Positions 1-6,278 of a stretch of DNA of 16,736 bases are shown here, piece after piece; the first letter of the stretch is position 1; every line of letters starts with the position of its first letter. Below the pieces are notes generated by a model. The model saw only the letters and a program-made list of their open reading frames with translations. It had not been told where the DNA came from and did no database searches. The stretch lies in assembly GCA_902783205.1 (NCBI GenBank), contig CACZQE010000054.1:1-16736 (forward strand). Reading direction: 5' to 3'. The translations under genes were made by a program, and so were the position numbers. Origin of the DNA: an uncultured Lachnospiraceae bacterium (GTDB lineage: Bacteria; Bacillota_A; Clostridia; Lachnospirales; Lachnospiraceae).

Positions 1-1266
1 GACCAATCCCAGCTTCAGGCCATACGACAGGCGCTGACCCAGGGGATATCAGTGATCACCGGCGGTCCCGGCACAGGGAAGACGACGACCATCAACCAGA
101 TTATCCGCCTGTTTGAGCAGGACAATGCCGACATCCTGCTGGCGGCGCCGACAGGAAGAGCAGCCAAGCGTATGACGGAAGCCACAGGCTATGAGGCAAA
201 GACCATACACCGCCTGTTGGAAATCAGCGGCGGGGCCATGGACGGAACACCCTACCATTTTGACAGAAATGAGGAAAATCCTCTGGAAGCGGACGTGATC
301 ATCATCGACGAGATGTCCATGGTCGATCTGCAGCTGATGTACTCCCTGCTTAAGGCTGTCCTTCCCGGCACAAGGCTGATTCTGGTGGGAGATGCCAACC
401 AGCTTCCCAGTGTGGGTGCGGGAAATGTTCTGCGGGACATCATATCATCCGGCCGCTTTCCGGTAGTCAGCCTTACCAGGATATACCGCCAGGACGAGGA
501 CAGCCAGATCATAGTCAATGCCCATAAGATCAACCGGGGTGAGCAGATTTCCCTGGACAACCGGAATAAGGACTTTTTCTTCTTTTACAAGGAGGATGCA
601 AGATCGGTGATCGGAGCCCTTGTTTTCCTGATCCGCACCCGTCTGCCGGAATACATCGGTGCAGACCCCATGGATATACAGGTGCTGACGCCCATGCGCA
701 GAGGAGAACTCGGTGTTGAACACCTTAACCAGGTGCTCCAGTATTACCTGAATCCGGCTTCGCCGGAAAAGGAGGAGCATGAGGCAGGCAGCCAGGTCTT
801 CCGGGAGGGAGACAAGGTCATGCAGATTCGGAATAACTATAAGCTGGAGTGGCAGGTTAAGAACGGCAAAGGATTTGTAATATCAGAAGGAACGGGCGTA
901 TTCAACGGCGACCTGGGAATCATAAAAGAGATCAATACATTTTCCGAGAAAGTGATCGTGGAATATGACGAGGGCAGGAGAGCCGAATACAGCTATTCTA
1001 TGCTGGATGAGATTGAACTGGCTTACGCAGTGACAATTCACAAGTCCCAGGGAAGCGAATATCCGGCAGTGATCATTCCTTTGCTGCGAGGCCCGGACAT
1101 CCTTTATAACAGAAACCTGCTCTACACTGCCGTGACCAGGTCGCAGAAATGCGCTGTAATCGTCGGGAGAGATGATGTAGTGGAACAGATGATCCGCAAT
1201 GAAAGAGAACAGAGACGGTACTCAGGCTTGAGGGAAAGTCTGGAGGAATTCTTTATTCCTGACTGA
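1..1266 (+). CDS. recD2: RecD2-type ATP-dependent DNA helicase, 3' part (5' end outside window)
   Basis: The reading frame is open from base 1 to a TGA at 1264-1266 and gives 421 residues. The family is usually about 740 residues, so roughly the N-terminal 40% lies upstream of the window. Visible superfamily 1B motifs in order: Walker A GGPGTGKTTT near the start, Walker B IIIDEMSMVDL, motif III GDANQLPSVGAGNVLRD, the conserved YRQ segment, TPMRRGELGVEHLN, and the C-terminal UvrD-like motifs AVTIHKSQGSEYPAVI and LLYTAVTRSQK. RecD2 enzymes are 5'-3' DNA helicases in bacteria that often lack RecBCD, and act in repair and fork maintenance. The first possible in-frame start seen (GTG at 52) is not the real start, because family-typical sequence continues upstream of it. 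It converges on comF with only 10 bp between the stop codons, and no clear bidirectional terminator is visible there. Confidence 0.93.
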   Translation, partial: DQSQLQAIRQALTQGISVITGGPGTGKTTTINQIIRLFEQDNADILLAAPTGRAAKRMTEATGYEAKTIHRLLEISGGAMDGTPYHFDRNEENPLEADVIIIDEMSMVDLQLMYSLLKAVLPGTRLILVGDANQLPSVGAGNVLRDIISSGRFPVVSLTRIYRQDEDSQIIVNAHKINRGEQISLDNRNKDFFFFYKEDARSVIGALVFLIRTRLPEYIGADPMDIQVLTPMRRGELGVEHLNQVLQYYLNPASPEKEEHEAGSQVFREGDKVMQIRNNYKLEWQVKNGKGFVISEGTGVFNGDLGIIKEINTFSEKVIVEYDEGRRAEYSYSMLDEIELAYAVTIHKSQGSEYPAVIIPLLRGPDILYNRNLLYTAVTRSQKCAVIVGRDDVVEQMIRNEREQRRYSGLRESLEEFFIPD

Positions 1267-1276
1267 TGTTTAGGAC

Positions 1277-2044
1277 CTATTCTCTGGAAAGACCTGTGCA
1301 GACAGAGCAGATATAGACATCTTTTATGCCTGCCCGGTTAAGGACGCGGGTACATGCTTCCATGGTGGCGCCGGTAGTGTAAATGTCATCTACCAGCAGA
1401 AGACGCCCTATGGAGGAAACATCACCGCTGTATTGCTTATTAAAGGAAAAAGCATCCGTAAGATTGGCAAGTCTGGCCTGGGAGCCGAACTGCTTTTGAG
1501 GCAGTGTGTTGACTTTGCGGATCAGAAGATCGGAAATATGAGAGAGGCCAAGACCGTAGGCGATCCTGCTGCTCAGGAGAGCCGCCTGGTTGTAGCCTCT
1601 CTTTTTGTATTTGATACGGTGTATGGGGACAGGGACTACCGTGTTGATTTTCCAGGAACGAAAAAGAGACCGGTACCGCTTCAGGATCTCATCAGAGAAA
1701 AAGTCGGCCAGAACCCGCTGGTTATGGTATTTGAAACGGACCATGGCCGGCTGGGTCATCCGGTCATAAATAAGCAGAGAACAGCCGCCAAGGAAACTTT
1801 TGGAGAAAACTCTGCAGTCATAACAGTATTCCTGTCCGGGATCAGAGACAGGCTTTCCGCAGCTGTAACAGGTGCAGGATCCTACAAAGGGAAGCTGTCT
1901 GTAACAGGAAGGACAGATGGCCCTCCCAAAAGGGACCGCAGCTTCGCATACCGGACACCGTAAAGGAAAAATAATCGGCAGGAGTTTCCTGCCGATTATC
2001 TGATAGTAACGCATATATTGACTTTGATAGGATCTTTTGATCAT
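1277..2044 (-). CDS. comF: ComF family protein (phosphoribosyltransferase-like, zinc-ribbon N-terminus)
   Basis: 255 residues with the chosen ATG at 2042-2044. An N-terminal zinc ribbon shows CPVC at residues 30-33, then CPSC, CYSC and CYDC pairs. The C-terminal phosphoribosyltransferase fold ends with the PRPP-binding loop LLLVDDIYTTGAT. ComF proteins are needed for natural DNA uptake in some species (with ComFA), but many homologues occur in species not known to be competent, so the role here is open. The frame stays open up to 2185, but that start would overlap dut by 137 bp. The ATG at 2044 lies 4 bp after the dut stop with GGAAAG about 10 nt upstream. The ATG at 2012-2014 is also possible and gives about 245 residues. 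It is the last gene of the nrdD operon, and a terminator-like hairpin lies inside its first codons (see 1971-1999). Confidence 0.88.
   Translation of the reverse strand: MIKRSYQSQYMRYYQIIGRKLLPIIFPLRCPVCEAAVPFGRAICPSCYRQLPFVGSCTCYSCGKPVSDPGQEYCYDCRVFSKSFLGGCSLLIYDRMTQPAMVRFKYHNQRVLADFFSDEILKRYRSLFRSWKINTVVPVPIHRIKYKKRGYNQAALLSSRIAYGLGLSHISDLLIRKVNTLPQKQFGSQARLANLTDAFSFNKQYSGDVSSIGRLLLVDDIYTTGATMEACTRVLNRAGIKDVYICSVCTGLSRE
1971..1999 (-). terminator. Perfect 13-bp inverted repeat with U-rich tail inside the start of comF
   Basis: Arms 1971-1983 and 1987-1999 are perfect reverse complements (ATAATCGGCAGGA with its complement), with a 3-nt loop. Read on the minus strand the hairpin is followed by TTTTCC, partly overlapping the stem's AT end, so it resembles a Rho-independent terminator for transcripts coming from nrdD-nrdG-dut. 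It lies within the coding sequence of the residues just before the CPVC zinc ribbon of ComF, so it doubles as coding sequence. Termination is inferred from shape only; the U tract is short. Confidence 0.55.
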
Positions 2045-2048
2045 CTGA

Positions 2049-2483
2049 TTAATTCTTTCCGGTTGAGCCGAAACCTCCACGGTCCGGATTAGCCAGGACC
2101 TGAGCCTCTTCAAAATGTATGGCCGGCTGATGTTCCATAATACGGAACTGGCAGATCCGGTCATTGACCCGTATGTCCGTATCACGCATTGCGATCACAG
2201 GCATATGCCACTGATCGTTGTCTCCGCAATAGGACTCATCCACAATGCCCATGTGATTGGCCTGGATGATACCGAAGTTTTTATAAGTGGAGCTCCGGGG
2301 TACGATATGTGCTTCATATCCTTTGGGAAGCTCCATGGCAACACCTAAGGGAATCAGGGCGAACTGGCCTTTTTCCAGGTGCATGTCTTTTGCGGCCCGC
2401 AGGTCGATCCAGTCTGAAATGCCGTCTATATAAGTCAGCTTCTCGATTTCATCCGAGATATATCTGATACGAATGGTTTTCAT
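2049..2483 (-). CDS. dut: dUTP diphosphatase (dUTPase), trimeric family
   Basis: 144 residues, the usual length of the homotrimeric family, which hydrolyses dUTP to dUMP and pyrophosphate. This keeps uracil out of DNA and supplies dUMP for thymidylate synthesis. The five family motifs are visible: DLRAA (27-31), PRSS (62-65), [10 protein letters not shown] (79-88, including the catalytic Asp and Tyr), RICQF (109-113) and the P-loop-like C-terminal RGGFGSTG (135-142). Motif 1 is slightly divergent before DLRAA. The start codon overlaps the nrdG stop in an ATGA arrangement (2480-2483), indicating translational coupling in the dNTP operon. It is followed after 4 bp by comF. Confidence 0.95.
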   Translation of the reverse strand: MKTIRIRYISDEIEKLTYIDGISDWIDLRAAKDMHLEKGQFALIPLGVAMELPKGYEAHIVPRSSTYKNFGIIQANHMGIVDESYCGDNDQWHMPVIAMRDTDIRVNDRICQFRIMEHQPAIHFEEAQVLANPDRGGFGSTGKN

Positions 2484-2974
2484 ATGATCTCCCCGCTGAA
2501 TTCATCTGTAAGGCGGATCAGCCGCTGATTTGCACTGCCCCTGAATGGAAGTTCCAGACTCCTCTGTTCCTCTATGTAGGGGCCGTCGATCAGAAGATCC
2601 GTTACATCAAGTAAAGCTTTAACCCAGGGATCAGATGATGCCCGGTCGAGCAGATCCTCATAGATGAATCCTGTGTAGGTTATGACATTACCGCCTTCTT
2701 TCCGGACCATCTGTCCCAGACGGGCCAGGGCTTCCGGCTGGCAGAAGGGCTCTCCGCCTGAGAAGGTTACACCGGACAGAAGAGGGTTCTTCCGGTACCG
2801 GTCAAAGAGCTCATCTACTGTTGTAAGACGGCCTCCGTCAAAAGCGTGGGTCTGGGGATTGTGACATCCCCTGCAGTTGTGAGGGCAGCCCTGAACGAAT
2901 ATGGTGAAACGCAGGCCCGGCCCGTCTACGATGGAATCTTCGATGATATCGCTGATCCGCAGATTACATTCCAT
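2480..2974 (-). CDS. nrdG: Anaerobic ribonucleotide reductase activating enzyme (radical SAM)
   Basis: 164 residues. NrdG uses a [4Fe-4S] cluster and S-adenosylmethionine to place the glycyl radical on class III ribonucleotide reductase. The cluster motif CxxxCxxC is seen as [11 protein letters not shown] (Cys30, Cys34, Cys37). The SAM-binding GGE motif is at residues 73-75 (TFSGGEPF), and the N-terminal DGPGLR segment is typical of glycyl-radical activases. The length matches the short NrdG group, which lacks extra ferredoxin-like domains. The ATG at 2972-2974 lies inside the last codons of the upstream 51-codon glycyl-radical ORF (11-nt overlap), and the 3' end overlaps dut by 4 nt. The radical acceptor and its activator are therefore probably translated in a coupled way. 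Confidence 0.95.
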   Translation of the reverse strand: MECNLRISDIIEDSIVDGPGLRFTIFVQGCPHNCRGCHNPQTHAFDGGRLTTVDELFDRYRKNPLLSGVTFSGGEPFCQPEALARLGQMVRKEGGNVITYTGFIYEDLLDRASSDPWVKALLDVTDLLIDGPYIEEQRSLELPFRGSANQRLIRLTDEFSGEII

Positions 2975-3119
2975 GCTTTACGCGGTCCTTTTCTTCCTCA
3001 CGCTTGGCATTGTTAAAGCGATCTACTGTTCCCACAAGATATCCTGTGATGCGGCGGATCCGCTCGAAACCTACGCCTTCGCCTACAGTTACTGTATCTT
3101 TGCTTCTTTTGATCGTCAT
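2964..3119 (-). CDS. Stand-alone glycyl-radical segment of class III ribonucleotide reductase (NrdD C-terminus), 51 residues
   Basis: The ORF starts at ATG 3117-3119 behind AAAGGAG (6-nt spacing) and ends in TAA at 2964-2966. The core reads FERIRRITGYLVGTVDRF followed by [14 protein letters not shown]. This matches the extreme C-terminus of NrdD proteins such as those of E. coli and phage T4, where RVCGYL carries the radical glycine and KQEEVKRRVKH ends the protein. Gly26 (in RITGY) is therefore the predicted radical site. The upstream 754-residue NrdD ends after its zinc site and lacks this motif, so this peptide probably docks onto NrdD and completes the active site, as GrcA (YfiD) can do for pyruvate formate-lyase. 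An in-frame TAA lies 8 codons before the ATG, which argues against a simple fused reading. The 3' end overlaps nrdG by 11 nt. I recall similar short ORFs being annotated as NrdD in related Clostridia, but could not check. Confidence 0.85.
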   Translation of the reverse strand: MTIKRSKDTVTVGEGVGFERIRRITGYLVGTVDRFNNAKREEEKDRVKHGM

Positions 3120-3156
3120 GGTAATCTCCTTTGTCTTTTTTTAATATTTTCCGGTG

Positions 3157-3179
3157 GGGCTGCTGGCAGTCAGCAGCCC
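3157..3179 (-). other. 9-bp stem hairpin between nrdD and the glycyl-radical ORF
   Basis: GGGCTGCTG (3157-3165) and CAGCAGCCC (3171-3179) are perfect complements around a 5-nt loop. It starts 46 nt after the nrdD stop in the minus-strand transcript. What follows is A-rich, not U-rich, so it does not look like an ordinary terminator. It may be an mRNA processing or stabilising element that sets the ratio of NrdD to the small radical subunit. Confidence 0.5.
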
Positions 3180-3225
3180 GGTCTATGGTTAAAACCTCCC
3201 GTCACGGCTATTACAGCTGCTTCGG

Positions 3226-5490
3226 TCAGGTTGTGCATTCATAAACAGGAACATTGGGGAACTTCTTGCGAAGTTCTCTCAGCTTCTCGGCCGGTACGGA
3301 TTCTCCTTCCCGTCTTCCGCAGCGCGGGCAGACATCGCCGATGACGCCGGTGTAGCCGCATACGGGATCCCGGTCAACAGGATGATTGACAGAACCGTAG
3401 CCGATGCCCTGCTCCTTCATGTAACGGATGATGTTCTCAAAGGCGGTCAGGTTGCGGCAAGTATCGCCGTCCAGCTCTACATAACTGATATGTCCCGCGT
3501 TGGTAAAGGCGTGATAAGGAGCCTCGAGCTGAATCTTACGATATGCCTGAATCGGGTAGTAGACCGGTATGTGGAAGGAATTGGTGTAATATGCCTTATC
3601 CGTGATTCCTTCGATTTCACCGTACTTGTTACGGTCCATCCGGACAAAACGTCCGCTCAGACCTTCGGCCGGTGTGGCCAGCAGTGTGAAGTTCAGACCG
3701 GTTTTCTCGGATTCCTGATCCAGCTTGTGACGCATGAAGCGGACAATCCGAAGTCCCAGCTGCTGAGCTTCCTCGCTTTCTCCGTGGTGTGCACCGCAGA
3801 GAGCCTTGAGGGTTTCAGCAAGCCCGATGAAGCCGACACTTAAAGTACCGTGCTTAAGGACTTCACCGATGGTATCGTCAATGTCCAGCTTGTCGGAATC
3901 GATCCAGATGCCCTGTGCCATCAGGAAGGGGTAATTACGCACTTTCTTTGCCGCCTGTATCTTAAAGCGGTGAAGAAGCTGGCGGATTACCAGATCCATC
4001 ATGTCTTCGAGCTTGTCGAAGAACACGTCTACAGCGCCGTTGGCCTCCAGACCCAGCCTGGGCAGGTTGATGGAGGTAAAACTGAGATTGCCCCGTCCGA
4101 AGGTACACTCCCTGGTGGGATCATAGTGGTTGCCCAGTACTCTGGTACGGCAGCCCATGTAAGCGACCTCGGTATTGGGATCTCCCGGCTTGTAGTAGGA
4201 GATGTTGAAGGGCGCGTCAAGGAAGCTGAAATTTGGGAACAGCCTCTTGGCTGATGTGGCAACAGCCTGCTGGAAAAGGTCGTAGTTGGGGTCGCCCGGG
4301 TTGAAGTTCACGCCTTCCTTCACCTTGAAGATCTGTACGGGAAAGATGGGTGTCTCGCCGGCTCCCAGACCGTCCATGGTTGCCTCAAGCAGCATGTGGG
4401 TCACCAGGCGTCCTTCCGGGGAGATGTCGGTTCCGTAATTAATGGAAGAAAAAGGAACCTGTGCTCCCGCGCGGGAATGCATGGTGTTGAGGTTGTGGAT
4501 TAGGGCCTGCATGGCCTGCTTGGTCTGATCACGGGTGTCGGTCCGTGCCTGTCTGACACAGAAGCTGTGCATCCGGCGGATCTCTTCTTCGGAAAGATCG
4601 GGAAGAGACAGGCTGAGGAGATCCTGAAGGAAAGAATCCTCATCCTCGAGCGCCAGGGGATGACTCACACCGCCCTCGATCAGGGTCTCAAGCATCCCGG
4701 CTTTGTCAGGCTCATAATCATGAACAGCTGTCACATAGGACTTCAAGGCATGGAAGTACTCTTTGTGGTAGGTCTTTGCCACACCGTCGGCCATGGCGAA
4801 ATCGAAGTTCGGCAGACTCTGTCCGCCGTGCATCTCATTCTGGTTTGCCTGGATGGCAATACAGGCCAGTGCCGCATACGTCTGAATGGACTGGGGCTCA
4901 CGGACGTAGCCGTGTCCGGTGGAAAAGCCTCCGTCAAAGAGCTTGGTCAGGTCTATCTGACAGCAGGTCTCTGTCAGCATGTAGAAATCCATATCATGGA
5001 TATGAATGTCACCGTTGACATGGGCTGCTGCGATATCCTTGGGCAGGACATGATTGATGATAAAGAACTTGGAACCTTCGGAACCGTACTTGAGCATGGT
5101 TCCCATGGCCGTGTCACCATCAATATTGGCATTCTCCCGCTTGATGTTCTCTGACTCTGCGTCGGAGTAGGTCAGACGGTGGTAGATGTCCATCAGATAG
5201 GACTCCGACTCACGGATCTTGGTATGTTCCGCGCGGTAGAGAATATATGCCTTGGCTGTGCTTGCAAAATCATAGCGGATCAGCGTCTCTTCCACAATAT
5301 CCTGTACCTGCTCGACGGTGGGTACCGGAATATCCGCAACTCTGTCGCAGACTTTCTGTGTGAGGTAGTTGAAATCCGCAGGCGTCATGTTGTCGTCTAC
5401 TGCCTGGCTTGCCATATGAATGGCATTCATGATCTTCATTGGATCAAAAGGGACCAGATCGCCGCTCCTTTTCTGTATCAGTCGTTCCAT
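3226..5490 (-). CDS. nrdD: Anaerobic (class III) ribonucleoside-triphosphate reductase large chain, lacking its own glycyl-radical tail
   Basis: 754 residues. NrdD reduces ribonucleoside triphosphates to dNTPs anaerobically, typically with formate as reductant. Residues 1 to about 95 form an ATP-cone regulatory domain (start MERLIQKRSGDLVPFDPMKI). The barrel carries TETCCQIDL (Cys176/Cys177), MHGGQSLPNFDFAMA, MGCRTRVLGN (Cys447, predicted thiyl-radical residue on the finger loop), GRGNLSFTSINLPRL and GFIGLAETLKAL. The end has a zinc-site-like DPVCGYTG and CPRCGR with only three cysteines (711, 721, 724) where four are usual; another Cys is at 752. No R-x-x-G-Y radical motif is present anywhere in the chain; it is on the next ORF. 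The ATG has GGAAGG about 9 nt upstream. It is the first gene of the nrdD-nrdG-dut-comF operon, with promoter and NrdR-like boxes about 90-190 bp upstream. Confidence 0.94.
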   Translation of the reverse strand: MERLIQKRSGDLVPFDPMKIMNAIHMASQAVDDNMTPADFNYLTQKVCDRVADIPVPTVEQVQDIVEETLIRYDFASTAKAYILYRAEHTKIRESESYLMDIYHRLTYSDAESENIKRENANIDGDTAMGTMLKYGSEGSKFFIINHVLPKDIAAAHVNGDIHIHDMDFYMLTETCCQIDLTKLFDGGFSTGHGYVREPQSIQTYAALACIAIQANQNEMHGGQSLPNFDFAMADGVAKTYHKEYFHALKSYVTAVHDYEPDKAGMLETLIEGGVSHPLALEDEDSFLQDLLSLSLPDLSEEEIRRMHSFCVRQARTDTRDQTKQAMQALIHNLNTMHSRAGAQVPFSSINYGTDISPEGRLVTHMLLEATMDGLGAGETPIFPVQIFKVKEGVNFNPGDPNYDLFQQAVATSAKRLFPNFSFLDAPFNISYYKPGDPNTEVAYMGCRTRVLGNHYDPTRECTFGRGNLSFTSINLPRLGLEANGAVDVFFDKLEDMMDLVIRQLLHRFKIQAAKKVRNYPFLMAQGIWIDSDKLDIDDTIGEVLKHGTLSVGFIGLAETLKALCGAHHGESEEAQQLGLRIVRFMRHKLDQESEKTGLNFTLLATPAEGLSGRFVRMDRNKYGEIEGITDKAYYTNSFHIPVYYPIQAYRKIQLEAPYHAFTNAGHISYVELDGDTCRNLTAFENIIRYMKEQGIGYGSVNHPVDRDPVCGYTGVIGDVCPRCGRREGESVPAEKLRELRKKFPNVPVYECTT

Positions 5491-5537
5491 AGCCAGAAAC
5501 CTTCCTTATTATATAATGAAGAAACAGGTGTGCTCCC

Positions 5538-5571
5538 CGGGAAAAAACCCGACTGGAATGGCAGATATTCC
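5538..5571 (-). other. Two small hairpins in the nrdD leader
   Basis: The predicted nrdD transcript has a leader of about 150 nt. It contains CGGG (5538-5541) pairing with CCCG (5548-5551) around six A/T, and GGAAT (5555-5559) pairing with ATTCC (5567-5571). On the minus strand the first loop is a run of six U. I do not recognise a known riboswitch, and the function is unknown. Confidence 0.3.
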
Positions 5572-5588
5572 CTCCCTAGTCAAAAATA

Positions 5589-5641
5589 ACAAAACACAAC
5601 ATTTTGTATGTTATGTTTTGTCGGAGCACAAAATAACGGAT
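5589..5641 (-). promoter_or_regulatory. 33-bp inverted repeat and two NrdR-like boxes at the nrdD promoter
   Basis: ACAAAACACAACA (5589-5601) and TGTTATGTTTTGT (5609-5621) are inverted repeats with one mismatch around a 7-bp centre. Within this, 5594-5609 (ACACAACATTTTGTAT) matches the NrdR-box pattern ACACAATATATTGTGT at 13 of 16 positions as judged by eye. A weaker match (about 10 of 16) sits at 5626-5641, exactly 32 bp away. NrdR, the ATP/dATP-sensing repressor of ribonucleotide reductase genes, usually binds two such boxes about three helical turns apart. Both sites lie just downstream of the predicted nrdD -10 element, where a repressor would block initiation. Confidence 0.6.
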
Positions 5642-5650
5642 ATACTACTA

Positions 5651-5679
5651 ATATTATACCGAACATTTGTTTTTGTCAA
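5651..5679 (-). promoter_or_regulatory. Predicted sigma-A promoter of the nrdD operon
   Basis: On the minus strand a perfect TTGACA (5674-5679) is followed after 17 nt by TAATAT (5651-5656). A perfect TATAAT overlaps it with a 15-nt spacer. Transcription would start near 5644, giving a leader of about 150 nt before the nrdD ATG at 5490. Confidence 0.75.
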
Positions 5680-5760
5680 TAGAAATATTTGCAATATGAG
5701 GAGGCCGGTAATATTCGGAATTGAGCGATAGAAAAAGACAGAAAACAGAGTTTTCTGAAA

Positions 5761-5918
5761 TGTTGATAAGGGCCGGGTCATCCACCTTTTATCCACAGAG
5801 AATTCTTGCAAAGACAGAACCGAAAGAGTATGATAATAAAAGACCTTTAAAATGTCAGCCTGAGACTTGTCCACTTTACCCACATATCTATGTGGATTTT
5901 GTGGATAACTTATACACA
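5761..5918. promoter_or_regulatory. Cluster of DnaA boxes between the nrdD and rpmG operons
   Basis: Perfect consensus boxes TTATCCACA occur at 5789-5797 (plus) and as TGTGGATAA at 5900-5908 (minus). TTATACACA, which fits TTATNCACA, is at 5910-5918 (plus), so the last two form an inverted pair one base apart. One-mismatch boxes lie at 5761-5769 (minus, TTATCAACA) and 5876-5884 (plus, TTACCCACA). Weaker two-mismatch copies are at 5778-5786, 5867-5875 and 5891-5899. The cluster is about 80 bp upstream of the nrdD -35 and about 60 bp upstream of the rpmG -35. It is expected to bind the replication initiator DnaA and could regulate either operon or titrate DnaA. No dnaA or dnaN gene is nearby, so it is not evidently oriC. 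Confidence 0.8.
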
Positions 5919-5976
5919 GCAAAAAAATGCATGACCGGGTTTAATCTGCGGCCGGATTCTCCCGAAAGAAAATGTG

Positions 5977-6005
5977 TTGACGAACAAATATCCTTATGCT
6001 ATATT
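5977..6005 (+). promoter_or_regulatory. Predicted sigma-A promoter of rpmG-secE-nusG-rplK-rplA
   Basis: TTGACG (5977-5982), a 17-nt spacer and TATATT (6000-6005). The predicted start is near 6012, leaving a leader of about 95 nt before rpmG. Confidence 0.75.
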
Positions 6006-6021
6006 AAGGTGACGATGGAAA

Positions 6022-6077
6022 GGTCTTTTTTTTATGCCCTTTTTTCCGTAAAGGAATTGCCCGGGCACTGAAAGACC
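6022..6077 (+). other. Possible structured 5' leader of the rpmG operon
   Basis: Nested complementary segments are visible: GGTCTTT (6022-6028) with AAAGACC (6071-6077), TGCCC (6035-6039) with GGGCA (6063-6067), and CCTTT (6038-6042) with AAAGG (6050-6054), the last two sharing bases and so mutually exclusive in part. The region also has T-rich runs. No known leader family was recognised. Confidence 0.35.
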
Positions 6078-6106
6078 GTAAAAAATGAAAATTGGAGGTG
6101 GAAGTT

Positions 6107-6256
6107 GTGCGCGTTAGGATAACATTGGCATGCACAGAATGCAAGCAGCGTAACTACAATACGACGAAGGAAAAGAAGAATCATCCTGAGAGACTTGAGA
6201 CTCGTAAGTATTGCAGATTCTGCAAAAAGCATACTGTTCATAAAGAAACCAAGTAG
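6107..6256 (+). CDS. rpmG: Ribosomal protein L33
   Basis: 49 residues starting at GTG 6107 (8 nt after GGAGG), with stop TAG at 6254-6256. The sequence [17 protein letters not shown], then [18 protein letters not shown], is the zinc-ribbon form of L33 with two CxxC pairs (CTEC and CRFC). L33 is a small protein of the 50S subunit near the E site. Zinc-free paralogues in Firmicutes usually respond to zinc limitation; this cysteine-containing form fits zinc-replete growth. It is the first gene of the operon, 22 bp before secE; an in-frame GTG at 6098 overlaps the ribosome binding site and was not chosen. Confidence 0.95.
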   Translation: MRVRITLACTECKQRNYNTTKEKKNHPERLETRKYCRFCKKHTVHKETK

Positions 6257-6278
6257 AACCGTATGAAGGAGTGATTGC

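Noticed and set aside
752..766. CCGG-type hairpin (TCCGG with CCGGA around CTTCG) within recD2
   Set aside because: Short stem inside well-conserved coding sequence with no U tract; likely chance.
2045..2185. N-terminal extension of ComF to a start at 2185
   Set aside because: It would overlap dut by 137 bp, and the extra residues are an out-of-frame reading of the conserved dUTPase C-terminus. The ATG at 2044 fits operon spacing.
3119..3226. Simple frameshift or sequencing error separating the NrdD radical tail
   Set aside because: The tail ORF has its own strong Shine-Dalgarno and ATG, and an in-frame TAA 8 codons upstream. The gap is 106 nt with stops after the nrdD TGA, so one indel would not restore a normal NrdD.
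5490..5644. Riboswitch (for example cobalamin or purine) in the nrdD leader
   Set aside because: I could not find conserved motifs of known classes; only two short hairpins are visible.
5761..5918. Chromosomal origin oriC
   Set aside because: DnaA boxes are present, but there is no dnaA, dnaN, rpmH or recF nearby and no clear AT-rich unwinding tract with DnaA-trio repeats. A regulatory or titration cluster fits better.
5721..6071. Open frame of 116 codons on the plus strand in the nrdD-rpmG intergenic region (and a 103-codon one at 5611-5922 on the minus strand)
   Set aside because: Both run through the DnaA boxes, and they cover the rpmG or nrdD promoter elements. Neither has a ribosome binding site or protein-like composition. 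The region reads as regulatory DNA.
6257..6278. tRNA-Trp gene between rpmG and secE, as seen in some Firmicutes
   Set aside because: The gap is only 22 bp, too short for any tRNA.
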